Part shown: positions 37,126 to 46,212 of the stretch, in pieces
Layout of the letters: every line of letters begins with the position of its first letter
How positions within the stretch are numbered: the stretch's first letter is position 1
DNA from: Catellatospora vulcania
GTDB taxonomy: Bacteria; Actinomycetota; Actinomycetes; Mycobacteriales; Micromonosporaceae
Direction: 5' to 3'
Length of the DNA stretch: 64,000 nt
Assembly: GCF_009720385.1 (NCBI RefSeq)
Contig: NZ_WARX01000017.1
Coordinates: forward strand, 124,001-188,000
Program-made: the position numbers and the translations under genes
Notes under the pieces: model-generated
The model's database searches: none
What the model was told of the DNA's origin: nothing
The model's input: only the letters and a program-made list of their open reading frames with translations

Positions 37126-38412
37126 TCAGCGGGCCGGGATGCGGTGCGGGGCCAGGCGCTCCAGGAAGGCCCGGTTGGCCTCCCAGCCGTCGACCTGCGG
37201 CGGGTCCGTGCCGAGCCAGACCGGCTCCGCCGCCGGGTACGCGTGCAACTGCTCGTCGACCCCGGCCCGGCTGACCACGACACACGCCTGCCGGTGCCGG
37301 GAGGCGAGCACGCACAGCCGTCCCGCCTCCAGGTGGAACGCGCTGGCGTCGCGCCGCCCGCTGAGCGGGTGCCAGGCCAGCACCACCTCGTACTGCCGTC
37401 CCTGCAGCCGGTTGGCCGTGTCGACGGTGACCCCGGTGATGCCCCGCCGCTGCAGCGCGGCTTCGACCTGGGCCTTCTGATCCCGATGCACCACCCCGAC
37501 GGCGATGTCGGCCCGGCTCAGCGGCCGCGGCCCCGACGGGTCCACCGTGGACACCTCCGCGGTCACCAGTTGCTGAACCAGGTCGGCCAGCGTCGCGACC
37601 AGCGCCGGGTCGGTGCGCGGCACGTGCGCGGCGGGCAGCTCCAGCAGCGCCCAGCCGTGCTCGGCGGCGTGCGCCAGCGCGGGGTGGGCCAGGCTGGCCA
37701 GCTCCAGCCGCCGATCGGTCGGCGCGGCTCCGGCGGTGAAAGCGCGGGTGTAGAACGCGTCGGAGATCACCGGCGCGGTGTGCGGGGCGAGCCGCCAGCT
37801 CACGGGCAGCGGGATGACGGGGGTGTCGGGGTGGTGGCGCAGCAGCGTGCCCGCTGCGGTGTCCAGCGGCCAGGTGGCCAGGGAACGCACCGAGTGCTCG
37901 TCGGCGACGGTGAACGGGGCGAGCTGCCCCGGGTCGCCGACCAGCAGCAGCCGGTCGAACAGGTGCCCGACGCGCACCAGCGCCGCCGCCGACATCTGGT
38001 ACGCCTCGTCGATGATGCCCAGCGGCCACGTCCGCTCGTCGGCCTTGACGTACGCCCACTTCGCGGCCGTGCCCACGATGACGTCGCAGCCGCCGAGCTC
38101 GCCGAGTTTGGTGCCGGTGCGCACCTTGGTCCTCGGCCAGCCCGCGGGCGGCGTCCACTCCTGGCCGTGCAGGCGGCCCGTGGACAGCCCGGCCTTGGCC
38201 AGCGCGATCACCAGGTCGTCGGCCTGGTCGTTGGTCTGCACCACGATCGGCACGTTTTCGCCGACCGCGACCAGGCGTTTCGTCAGCTCCCGGACCAGCG
38301 TGGACTTGCCCGCGCCGGGCGGGGAGTCGACGACGACGGCCCGGTCGGCGCCGCGTACCCGGTCCCAGACCTCCTCGATCGCGGCCTCGTGCCGCGCTCC
38401 GGCGCTGCTCAC
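37126..38412 (-). CDS. SF1 helicase, Upf1/Dna2-like
   Basis: 428-residue predicted ATP-dependent helicase or translocase. Motif I is SPPGAGKST with Lys36; motif II is IIDEAYQ (Asp135-Glu136); motif III is LLLVGDPGQLAPF, as in Upf1/Dna2-type SF1B enzymes. Later segments RDQKAQVEAAL, VDTANRLQGRQYEVVLAW and LASRHRQACVVVSR match motifs IV, V and VI. There is no room for large inserted subdomains. The GTG start overlaps the stop of the upstream gene (GTGA). It is the last gene of a three-gene cassette behind dapD. A genome-maintenance or defence role is inference. Confidence 0.85.
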   Translation of the reverse strand: MSSAGARHEAAIEEVWDRVRGADRAVVVDSPPGAGKSTLVRELTKRLVAVGENVPIVVQTNDQADDLVIALAKAGLSTGRLHGQEWTPPAGWPRTKVRTGTKLGELGGCDVIVGTAAKWAYVKADERTWPLGIIDEAYQMSAAALVRVGHLFDRLLLVGDPGQLAPFTVADEHSVRSLATWPLDTAAGTLLRHHPDTPVIPLPVSWRLAPHTAPVISDAFYTRAFTAGAAPTDRRLELASLAHPALAHAAEHGWALLELPAAHVPRTDPALVATLADLVQQLVTAEVSTVDPSGPRPLSRADIAVGVVHRDQKAQVEAALQRRGITGVTVDTANRLQGRQYEVVLAWHPLSGRRDASAFHLEAGRLCVLASRHRQACVVVSRAGVDEQLHAYPAAEPVWLGTDPPQVDGWEANRAFLERLAPHRIPAR

Positions 38413-40016
38413 CACGACCCCCGCGACCCGCCCGGCGCGGCCGTGCTGTTCGACGCGGCCGAGCCGTCCGACGTGACCGTGCTGCTCGGCACTGCGCGGG
38501 GCTCGGGGACGCGACCCGGCGTGAGGTCGGCCTGCGGGGTGCCACCAGGGCCGGGGGCGGCGGTCGCGACGGCAGCCGGGACGGCGGTGTGCAGGTCGGT
38601 GTCCAGGTCGTCGTCCTGCTCGGGTTCGGGAGGGGCCTTCGGGCGCGACGAGCGGGTCGGCCAGGGCAGTTCGTCGGGCAGGTTGTCGGGAAAGTACTGC
38701 AACGGGCCGAACGGGGCCAGCACCACCTCGGCGTCGGTGTCGGGCAGCAGGCCCAGCTTGGGCCGGGTCACCGCGCCGCTGGTCACCATCAGCTCGACGG
38801 TGTCGTCGGTGGACGCGCGCACCGTCATGCCGACCTTGCCCCACCACAGGTCCGTGCCCGCGGGACGGTCGAACGCGGCGGCGGTGCGCACCCACAGCAG
38901 CGGACGCAGCACCGAGCGGCCGCCCGCGTTGACCACCGTGTGCTCGGGGTCGCGCTTGATGACCACGCCCGCGACGGCCTCGCCGGTCGCCAGGTAGCGG
39001 GCCATCACCAGCGGATCGTCCAGGGCCATCTGCCGTTCCAGGGCGGCGGTGCGGGTCTCCAGCTCGTGCAGATAGCGGTAGGCCGGCACGTCGGACAGCC
39101 GCGCGCTGAACGACACCGTGCCCGCCAGCACCCGCTCCCGGTGCCGGGTCCACGACCAGCGGTCGGACTCCCAGCGCTTGGCCACGTGCTCGCCCGGCGG
39201 CAGCATCCGCACCAGGTCGATCGCCGCCCAGGTGTCGCGCCACGCCCCGTCGAGCACCTCGGCGGCGGCCAGCTTGAGCCGGCGTACGTCGCCCTGCTGC
39301 TTGGCCCGTTCCAGGGCGGGGCGCAGCACGACCTGGTCCCAGGACGGGTCGCTGGCCGGTCCTGCCGGGGGCATCGCCTCGGCGTCGCGGGCGGCCTGCC
39401 AGGCGTCGGTCCCGGCGGGCGGTTCGATCCAGGCCAGCAGGCGGCCCAGGTGGCCGTCCTCGGTCGGCAGCTGGCCGGTGCGCCAGTGCGCGGTGAGCAG
39501 GTCGGTCGCGGTCAGCAGCACGCTGGACCCGGGCAGGTGGCGGCGGGAGGCGATCCAGCCCAGGTGCGCCCCGGCGGCGGCGAGCACCGGGTCGTCCAGG
39601 GTGCGCAGGTACTGCCCGAGCAGGCCGACCCAGTGCGCGGTGGCCTCGTTGGGCACCACCAGCTGCGGGGCGTCCACGCAGCAGTGGTCCACCTCCAGCT
39701 CGCGGCCGCTGCCGGTGGCCCGCACCACGGGTTCGGTGACGGTGTAGCGGCTCAGATAGGTGGCCAGGTCGCGGGCCAGCCCGCCGAGCGCGGCGAAACG
39801 CAGCGCCCGGTCGCGGGGCTCGGCGACGGTGAGCAGCTTGGGGGAGTCGCGGAAGGAGCCGTACCGGATGGCGACCGGCGCGGACGGCTCACCGGCCAGG
39901 TGGTATCCGGTCAGCAGCCAGGGCCGCGGGGACAGGTGCCGGTGGGCACGGGACGCCGCGGGCACGGCGCGGGCCTGCGACAGCGCGAGCAGCCGCTGGT
40001 AGACGTCGAGGCTCAC
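38409..40016 (-). CDS. Unknown protein of the helicase cassette
   Basis: 535 residues; I recognise no domain. Segments with conserved-looking character include LSPRPWLLTGYHLAGEPSAP, ESDRWSWTRHRERVLAGTVS and LQYFPDNLPDELPWPTR. A helical region (RTAALERQMALDDPL) is followed by beta-rich sequence (AGVVIKRDPEHTVVN, VELMVTSGAVTRPKLG). The last 75 residues are a disordered Pro/Ala/Asp-rich tail. It has no signal peptide or membrane helix. GTG start and stop overlap the neighbours by four bases on both sides, so the three proteins are probably made in fixed ratio and may form a complex. It could be the scaffold or the DNA-binding part missing from the short helicase. Confidence 0.75.
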   Translation of the reverse strand: MSLDVYQRLLALSQARAVPAASRAHRHLSPRPWLLTGYHLAGEPSAPVAIRYGSFRDSPKLLTVAEPRDRALRFAALGGLARDLATYLSRYTVTEPVVRATGSGRELEVDHCCVDAPQLVVPNEATAHWVGLLGQYLRTLDDPVLAAAGAHLGWIASRRHLPGSSVLLTATDLLTAHWRTGQLPTEDGHLGRLLAWIEPPAGTDAWQAARDAEAMPPAGPASDPSWDQVVLRPALERAKQQGDVRRLKLAAAEVLDGAWRDTWAAIDLVRMLPPGEHVAKRWESDRWSWTRHRERVLAGTVSFSARLSDVPAYRYLHELETRTAALERQMALDDPLVMARYLATGEAVAGVVIKRDPEHTVVNAGGRSVLRPLLWVRTAAAFDRPAGTDLWWGKVGMTVRASTDDTVELMVTSGAVTRPKLGLLPDTDAEVVLAPFGPLQYFPDNLPDELPWPTRSSRPKAPPEPEQDDDLDTDLHTAVPAAVATAAPGPGGTPQADLTPGRVPEPRAVPSSTVTSDGSAASNSTAAPGGSRGSW

Positions 40017-41002
40017 CGGGCGCTCCTTCCCGCGGCCGAGCCGGTCGAGCCGGTCGAGCCGACCGAGCCGGTGGAGGCGCTGGTGCTGCCGACCGCCCAG
40101 CCGTACGCCGCCGCGGCACGCGCCAGTTCGTCCGCGATGGCCTGCTCCGCTTCGCCGGACGGGGTGCGCTCGCCGTGGGCCAGGGCGAGCGCATGCGCGG
40201 CGACCCCGACCGGGCCGCACAGGTTCGCGGCGGCGCCGCCCGCGCGGGCGACCGTGCCGGTGCGCTCGGCGTCCTGGCGGCAGTGCGTGTACATCGGACA
40301 GCTCGGGCAGCCGTCACCGAACCGCGCCTCGACCTCGGCCAGGGCGCTGACCAGCGATGGTCCGGCCAGCTGCGGGGTCCGCAGCCGCGCGGGCAGGTCG
40401 ACGGCGTCGAGCTGGGCCAGCGACCAGCCCAGGCGGCGCACCTGCGGCGCGACGTCGAGCAGGGTGCCGACCGGGGCGAGGCCGAAGTTGCGCGGCAGCA
40501 CCAGCAGGCAGCGGCTGCTGATGCGCTCCGGCACGGGTGCGGCCTGCCGGAGCGCGGCCACCACGACGGCCAGCTCGCGGGCCGTTCCGGCGACCTTGGC
40601 CGGATCGGCGTGCCCGTCCAGGCAGGCGTACGACCTGATCACCACGGGGAACAGCAGCGTGCCGTCACCGGCCAGCACGACCTGCTCGGGGGTGACCGGC
40701 AGCTCGCGCAGGCGCAGCTTCGGCTCGCGCCACACCCACAGGCCCGCGCCGACCGGCAGTTCCGACGTCTCGACGGCGGCCTCGCAGTCGATGCCGAGGT
40801 GCCGCCCGACCAGCTCGGGCAGCCGGGCCGTGGCCAGGTGGGTGAACGTCCCGTCCCGTTCCCGGGCGTACGGGCTCTGCCCGCCCGGCGGCGCGCCGAT
40901 GGCCTCGGCCAGCAGCCCGAGGTCGACCTGCGCGGCGTCCAAGGCCTGCCGACGACGGCAGCCGGGCGCGTCGAGCAACCCGGCTATCCGTCGCGGGTCC
41001 AA
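40013..41002 (-). CDS. Cas4/RecB/AddB-like Fe-S protein, nuclease residues uncertain
   Basis: 329 residues. One Cys near the N-terminus (LLDAPGCRRRQALD, Cys15) and a C-terminal C-x2-C-x5-C (CPSCPMYTHC, Cys232, 235, 241) reproduce the ligand layout of the 4Fe-4S cluster in Cas4, AddB and Dna2 nuclease domains. DGTFTHLATARLPELV fits the first nuclease motif with its His. The strand expected to carry the E-x-K pair reads FPVVIRSYACLDG, so key residues appear missing. The last 25 residues are a Ser/Thr/Gly tail. The TTG start has GGAGG upstream and lies 25 bases after dapD. The protein may bind DNA ends without cutting. The family call is inference from motif layout. Confidence 0.62.
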   Translation of the reverse strand: MDPRRIAGLLDAPGCRRRQALDAAQVDLGLLAEAIGAPPGGQSPYARERDGTFTHLATARLPELVGRHLGIDCEAAVETSELPVGAGLWVWREPKLRLRELPVTPEQVVLAGDGTLLFPVVIRSYACLDGHADPAKVAGTARELAVVVAALRQAAPVPERISSRCLLVLPRNFGLAPVGTLLDVAPQVRRLGWSLAQLDAVDLPARLRTPQLAGPSLVSALAEVEARFGDGCPSCPMYTHCRQDAERTGTVARAGGAAANLCGPVGVAAHALALAHGERTPSGEAEQAIADELARAAAAYGWAVGSTSASTGSVGSTGSTGSAAGRSAR

Positions 41003-41027
41003 AGGAGCGCCTCCGAGCGTGGGCGGG

Positions 41028-41966
41028 TCAGTCGTTGGCGTGCAGCGCCGCGTTGAGCACGATGCCGGTGCCGGTACGCGGCCGGGCCTCGACGGCGCCG
41101 GTCACCGAGTTGCGCAGGAACAGCACGTTGGACGCCCCGGACAGGGTCGCCGCCTTCACCACTTCGCCGGTGGAGACCAGGGTGACCTTGGTGCCCGCGG
41201 TGACGTAGCAGCCCGCCTCGACCACGCAGTCGTCGCCGAGCGAGATGCCGATGCCCGCGTTCGCGCCGACCAGGCTGCGCTGCCCGACGCTGATGGTCTC
41301 CTTGCCGCCGCCGGACAGGGTGCCCATGATGGACGCGCCCGCCCCGATGTCGGAGCCCTCGCCGACCACGACGCCCGCGGAGATGCTGCCCTCGACCATG
41401 GAGGTGCCCAGCGTGCCGGCGTTGAAGTTGACGAAGCCCTTCTGCATGACCGTGGTGCCGGAGGACAGGTGCGCGCCCAGGCGCACCCGGTCAGCGTCGG
41501 CGATGCGCACGCCCGGCGGCACGACGTAGTCGGTCATCCGGGGGAACTTGTCCACGCCGTACACGGCCAGGTGGCGGCCGGCGGCGCGCTCGATCAGGCG
41601 CAGCTCGTCGACGCGGTCCGGCGGGCACACCCCGGCCGAGGTCCAGGCGTTGTTCGGCAGCAGCCCGAAGATGCCGTCGAGGTTGGCCTGGTGCGGCTGG
41701 ACGAGCCGGTTCGAGAGCAGGTGCAGGCGCAGGTACGCGTCGGCGGTGTCGCGCGGCGCGTCGGCCAGCGAGGCGATGACGGTGTGCACGGGCACGATCC
41801 GCAGGCCGGGCAGGGCGGGCTCGGCGCCCTTGAGGTCGGGCGCGTCGATGCCGCAGAGGTCGAGGCCGAGCTGGCCGGTGGGATACCACACCTCGAGGGT
41901 GTGGTCGCCGCTGACGGTGGCGAGACCGAAGCCCCAAGCGGGCCGGTCGGAACGTGTGCTGCTCAC
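41028..41966 (-). CDS. dapD: Tetrahydrodipicolinate N-succinyltransferase
   Basis: 312-residue enzyme adding a succinyl group to tetrahydrodipicolinate in diaminopimelate/lysine synthesis. The C-terminal half is a left-handed beta-helix with hexapeptide-type turns ([59 protein letters not shown]), and the N-terminal domain has the actinobacterial-type WGFGLATVS start. The GTG at 41966 is 19 bases from the divergent dapE start. The message appears leaderless or nearly so. Three cassette genes follow on the same strand, so dapD probably leads that operon. Confidence 0.95.
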   Translation of the reverse strand: MSSTRSDRPAWGFGLATVSGDHTLEVWYPTGQLGLDLCGIDAPDLKGAEPALPGLRIVPVHTVIASLADAPRDTADAYLRLHLLSNRLVQPHQANLDGIFGLLPNNAWTSAGVCPPDRVDELRLIERAAGRHLAVYGVDKFPRMTDYVVPPGVRIADADRVRLGAHLSSGTTVMQKGFVNFNAGTLGTSMVEGSISAGVVVGEGSDIGAGASIMGTLSGGGKETISVGQRSLVGANAGIGISLGDDCVVEAGCYVTAGTKVTLVSTGEVVKAATLSGASNVLFLRNSVTGAVEARPRTGTGIVLNAALHAND

Positions 41967-41985
41967 GGTGCCCTAGGCTACCCGT
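41967..41985. promoter_or_regulatory. Overlapping divergent -10 elements for dapD and dapE
   Basis: The 19-bp gap contains CCTAGGCTA. On the plus strand TAGGCT (41974-41979) ends six bases before the dapE ATG. On the minus strand TAGCCT lies eight bases before the dapD GTG. Both fit TANNNT, and they share bases, so only one polymerase could open the site at a time. Both messages would be leaderless or nearly so. Confidence 0.5.
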
Positions 41986-43056
41986 ATGCCGAACCCCCTG
42001 ACGCCGCAGGTGCTCGCCGATCCCATCGCGTCGACCCGTGCGCTGGTCGACATCGAATCCGTCTCGGGCAACGAGAAGGAGATCGCCGACGCGGTGCAGG
42101 AGGTCCTGCAAGCCTGCGCGCACCTGCGCGTGGAACGGATCGGGCACACCGTGATCGCACGCACCGAGCTGGGCCGCGAGCAGCGGGTCGTGCTGGCCGG
42201 GCACCTGGACACGGTGCCGCTGGCGGACAACTTCCCGTCCACCGTGGACGACAAGATCATGTGGGGTTGCGGCACCTCGGACATGAAGAGCGGCACGGCC
42301 ATCGCGCTGCACCTGGCCGTGACCTGCCCGGACCCGCGCTACGACGTCACGTACTTCTTCTACGAGTGCGAGGAGGTCGAGGCGGCCCGCAACGGTTTGA
42401 AGATCGTCGGCGACCAGCGGCCGGAGCTGCTGGAGGCCGACTTCGCGATCCTGCTGGAGCCGACGTACGGCATCGTCGAGGCAGGCTGCCAGGGCACCAT
42501 GCGGGCCCGGGTGCGCACCACCGGGGTACGCGCGCACGCCGCCCGCTCGTGGCTCGGTGACAACGCGATCCACAAGGCCGGTGAGGTGCTCCGGCGGCTG
42601 TCGGACTACCAGGCCCGCGAGGTCGAGATCGACGGCTGCCGGTACCGCGAGGGACTGAACGCGGTCGCGGTCAGCGGCGGGGTGGCCGGCAACGTGATCC
42701 CGGATGCGTGCGAGGTCGAGGTGAACTTCCGCTTCGCGCCGGACCGCTCGGTGGAGCAGGCCGCGACGCACCTGCGCGAGGTGTTCGGCGGGTACGAGAT
42801 CCAGATCACTGACTCGGCGCCCGGCGCGCTGCCGGGGCTGTCGGCGCCGCCCGCGGCGGAGTTCCTAGCGCTGACCGGGGCGACGCCGGCGGCGAAGCTG
42901 GGCTGGACGGATGTGGCGCGGTTCGCGGCGCTGGGCATCCCGGCGCTCAACTTCGGGCCCGGCGACCCGAATCTGGCGCACAAGCGCGACGAGCACGTGG
43001 AACTGGACAAGATCGAAGCGGGTGCGGAGCTGCTCCGGCGCTGGCTGGCGAGCTGA
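41986..43056 (+). CDS. dapE: Succinyl-diaminopimelate desuccinylase
   Basis: 356-residue M20-family metallohydrolase releasing diaminopimelate from its succinyl form, the substrate for lysine and peptidoglycan. AGHLDTVP holds the first metal ligand and catalytic Asp; GCGTSDMKSG the bridging Asp; FFYECEEVE the general base and metal Glu; LAHKRDEHVELDK the C-terminal His. The dimerisation domain lies between (GCQGTMRARVRTTGVRAHAA). The ATG at 41986 is forced by the short gap to dapD. Confidence 0.95.
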   Translation: MPNPLTPQVLADPIASTRALVDIESVSGNEKEIADAVQEVLQACAHLRVERIGHTVIARTELGREQRVVLAGHLDTVPLADNFPSTVDDKIMWGCGTSDMKSGTAIALHLAVTCPDPRYDVTYFFYECEEVEAARNGLKIVGDQRPELLEADFAILLEPTYGIVEAGCQGTMRARVRTTGVRAHAARSWLGDNAIHKAGEVLRRLSDYQAREVEIDGCRYREGLNAVAVSGGVAGNVIPDACEVEVNFRFAPDRSVEQAATHLREVFGGYEIQITDSAPGALPGLSAPPAAEFLALTGATPAAKLGWTDVARFAALGIPALNFGPGDPNLAHKRDEHVELDKIEAGAELLRRWLAS

Positions 43057-43151
43057 ACGGGGTGCGAGCGGCCGCAATGAGCGTTGCCGCTGGTCGGGAT
43101 GGTCGCAGTGCGGTCCGCAAGCGCCGGTGCGGGGTCACCGGCGAATCGCGG

Positions 43152-43298
43152 TCAGCGAGCCGCGACGGGCTCCTCGACCGGCTCGAACTCCTTCGCGTCG
43201 ACCACCATGGCGATGCGGCGGGCGTGCACGGTGGCGCGGATGCGCTGGCGCATCGCCTGCCTCTGGCGGAGCACCTCGCTGCGGGTCATCACATTCAT
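43152..43298 (-). CDS. 48-residue basic small protein
   Basis: The frame reads MNVMTRSEVLRQRQAMRQRI, then ATVHARRIAMVVDAKEFEPV and EEPVAAR. The ATG at 43298 has an excellent GGGAGG site, and the frame starts and stops cleanly between dapE and the LOG-type gene. The N-terminal two thirds are a positively charged amphipathic helix; the tail is acidic. It has the codon use of the neighbouring genes. I do not recognise a family; nucleic-acid binding would be a guess. Confidence 0.6.
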   Translation of the reverse strand: MNVMTRSEVLRQRQAMRQRIRATVHARRIAMVVDAKEFEPVEEPVAAR

Positions 43299-43438
43299 CG
43301 CCTCCCTCGTCGTCGGCCTTATTCAATCCAGCGGGTATGACAACCTTGACGCCACAGCATGGCGAAAAGTTGCGTAATTCGCTGGGAATTTGCTGCGGAT
43401 GTGCGCGCCGCGTCGTCACGTAAACGATCGGGCCGGAC

Positions 43439-43444
43439 TACGGT
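43439..43444 (+). promoter_or_regulatory. -10 element TACGGT for leaderless LOG-family gene
   Basis: TACGGT fits TANNNT and ends six bases before the ATG at 43451, the same geometry as at mshB and dapE. The intervening GATGGG could act as a weak ribosome site, so a short leader is not excluded. Confidence 0.45.
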
Positions 43445-43450
43445 GATGGG

Positions 43451-44239
43451 ATGACGCAAAGCAACCATCGACCCGAGCGGCACCGGGGTCCGGTGACCCT
43501 GCGCCGCGACGCGGTGTCCTCGGGCACTGCGGACCAGGCCCTGCTGGATTCGGCGGGGCGTCCGGATTGGAAGGTCCGCGACTCGTGGCGCACGCTGCGC
43601 ATCCTGAGTGAATTCGTCGAGGGCTTCGACACGCTCAGTGAGCTTCCCCCGGCGGTGAGCGTGTTCGGCTCCGCCCGCAGCGCCCCCGACTCGCCGGAGT
43701 GCGAGATGGCCCAGCGGCTGGGGGCTGCGCTGGCCCGTGCCGGATACGCCGTGATCACCGGTGGTGGGCCGGGGGTGATGGAGGCGGCCAACCGCGGGTG
43801 CACCGAGGCGGGCGGGCTCTCCGTCGGCCTGGGCATCGAGCTGCCGTTCGAGCAGGGCATGAACGAGTGGGTCGACATGGGCATCGACTTCCGGTACTTC
43901 TTCGTCCGCAAGACCATGTTCGTGAAGTACGCCCAGGCCTTCGTGGTGCTGCCCGGCGGCATGGGCACCATGGACGAGCTGTTCGAGGCGCTCACCCTGG
44001 TGCAGACGGAGAAGGTCACCCGGTTCCCGGTGGTGATGATGGGCAAGGCCTACTGGAGTGGCCTGCTGTCCTGGATGCGCGACACGATGCTGGCCGACGG
44101 CAAGATCAACGTTGCGGACCTCGACCTGCTCCTGTGCACCGACGACGTCGACGAGGCCGTCGACCACATCCTCCACGCCGACAAAGCGCTCGCCGCGGAG
44201 CAGCGCGCCATCCGCTCCTCCGGCGGCATCGCGGACTGA
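43451..44239 (+). CDS. LOG family (TIGR00730) Rossmann-fold protein
   Basis: 262 residues. GGGPGVMEAANRG and PGGMGTMDELFEALT are the two signatures of the lysine-decarboxylase-like LOG family; members characterised biochemically are cytokinin-riboside or nucleotide 5'-monophosphate phosphoribohydrolases. The bacterial version near dapE is common in actinobacteria, but the physiological substrate is not settled. The N-terminal 40 residues (RHRGPVTLRRDAVSSGTADQ) are an extension before the core. Cytosolic. Confidence 0.9.
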   Translation: MTQSNHRPERHRGPVTLRRDAVSSGTADQALLDSAGRPDWKVRDSWRTLRILSEFVEGFDTLSELPPAVSVFGSARSAPDSPECEMAQRLGAALARAGYAVITGGGPGVMEAANRGCTEAGGLSVGLGIELPFEQGMNEWVDMGIDFRYFFVRKTMFVKYAQAFVVLPGGMGTMDELFEALTLVQTEKVTRFPVVMMGKAYWSGLLSWMRDTMLADGKINVADLDLLLCTDDVDEAVDHILHADKALAAEQRAIRSSGGIAD

Positions 44240-44246
44240 CCAGCGG

Positions 44247-44316
44247 GCGATGATCGCTGTGTCGTGTCGAAACCTGCGGTCCGACCGCACTTTCCGACCC
44301 GAAACAGCGATCATCG
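44247..44316. repeat. Palindromic element with GATCGCTGT arms, copy 3
   Basis: 70-bp inverted repeat starting GCGATGATCGCTGTGTCG, with a centre (CCTGCGGTCCGACCGCACTT) close to that of the element at 22876-22940. It lies between the convergent LOG-family and DUF4407 genes. Confidence 0.85.
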
Positions 44317-44351
44317 CCCCGGCAGCGACGGCCGTGAGGGCCGCGGACGGG

Positions 44352-45872
<1,521 letters not shown>

Positions 45873-46212
45873 GCCGAGCTCCCTGCGCTGAGGTGGTCTG
45901 CGGTCGGTGATGCCGCGTCCATCGTCCGGTGAACACACGCCCGTTGTCAGTCCGGTGGTTGTCGGGGTTGGCCCCTACGTGCGTGACGACGGATCAGTCA
46001 TCGACTGCGGTCTACGCAAGGAATTGCGTTGAGAGCGCAACAACCTAATGGCTACTTGTATTTGCCGTGCCAGCGTTACGAAAAGATTACGCAGAACCTT
46101 GTGGTGGGCGACACAGGGAATCTAAAGTCACCTACACCTCCTGGCGTCCGCTCCGCCTCGAGCGTCTCAGGCGTTCCATCGTTCCTCCGTTCCCTCCAGA
46201 AACGAGTCTTCG
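45873..46212. other. 340-bp gene-free divergent promoter region
   Basis: No gene is seen. It lies between the starts of the DUF4407 gene and the secreted beta-helix protein. It is less GC-rich than its surroundings from about 46010 to 46130 and contains a near-repeat GTTACGAAAAGATTACGCAG and a partly palindromic TTGCGTTGAGAGCGCAACAA. A regulatory leader is likely, but I match no known riboswitch. Confidence 0.5.

Noticed and set aside
45873-46212. c-di-AMP or other riboswitch upstream of the secreted hydrolase
   Set aside because: I could not match the conserved core of a known riboswitch; only short repeats are seen.
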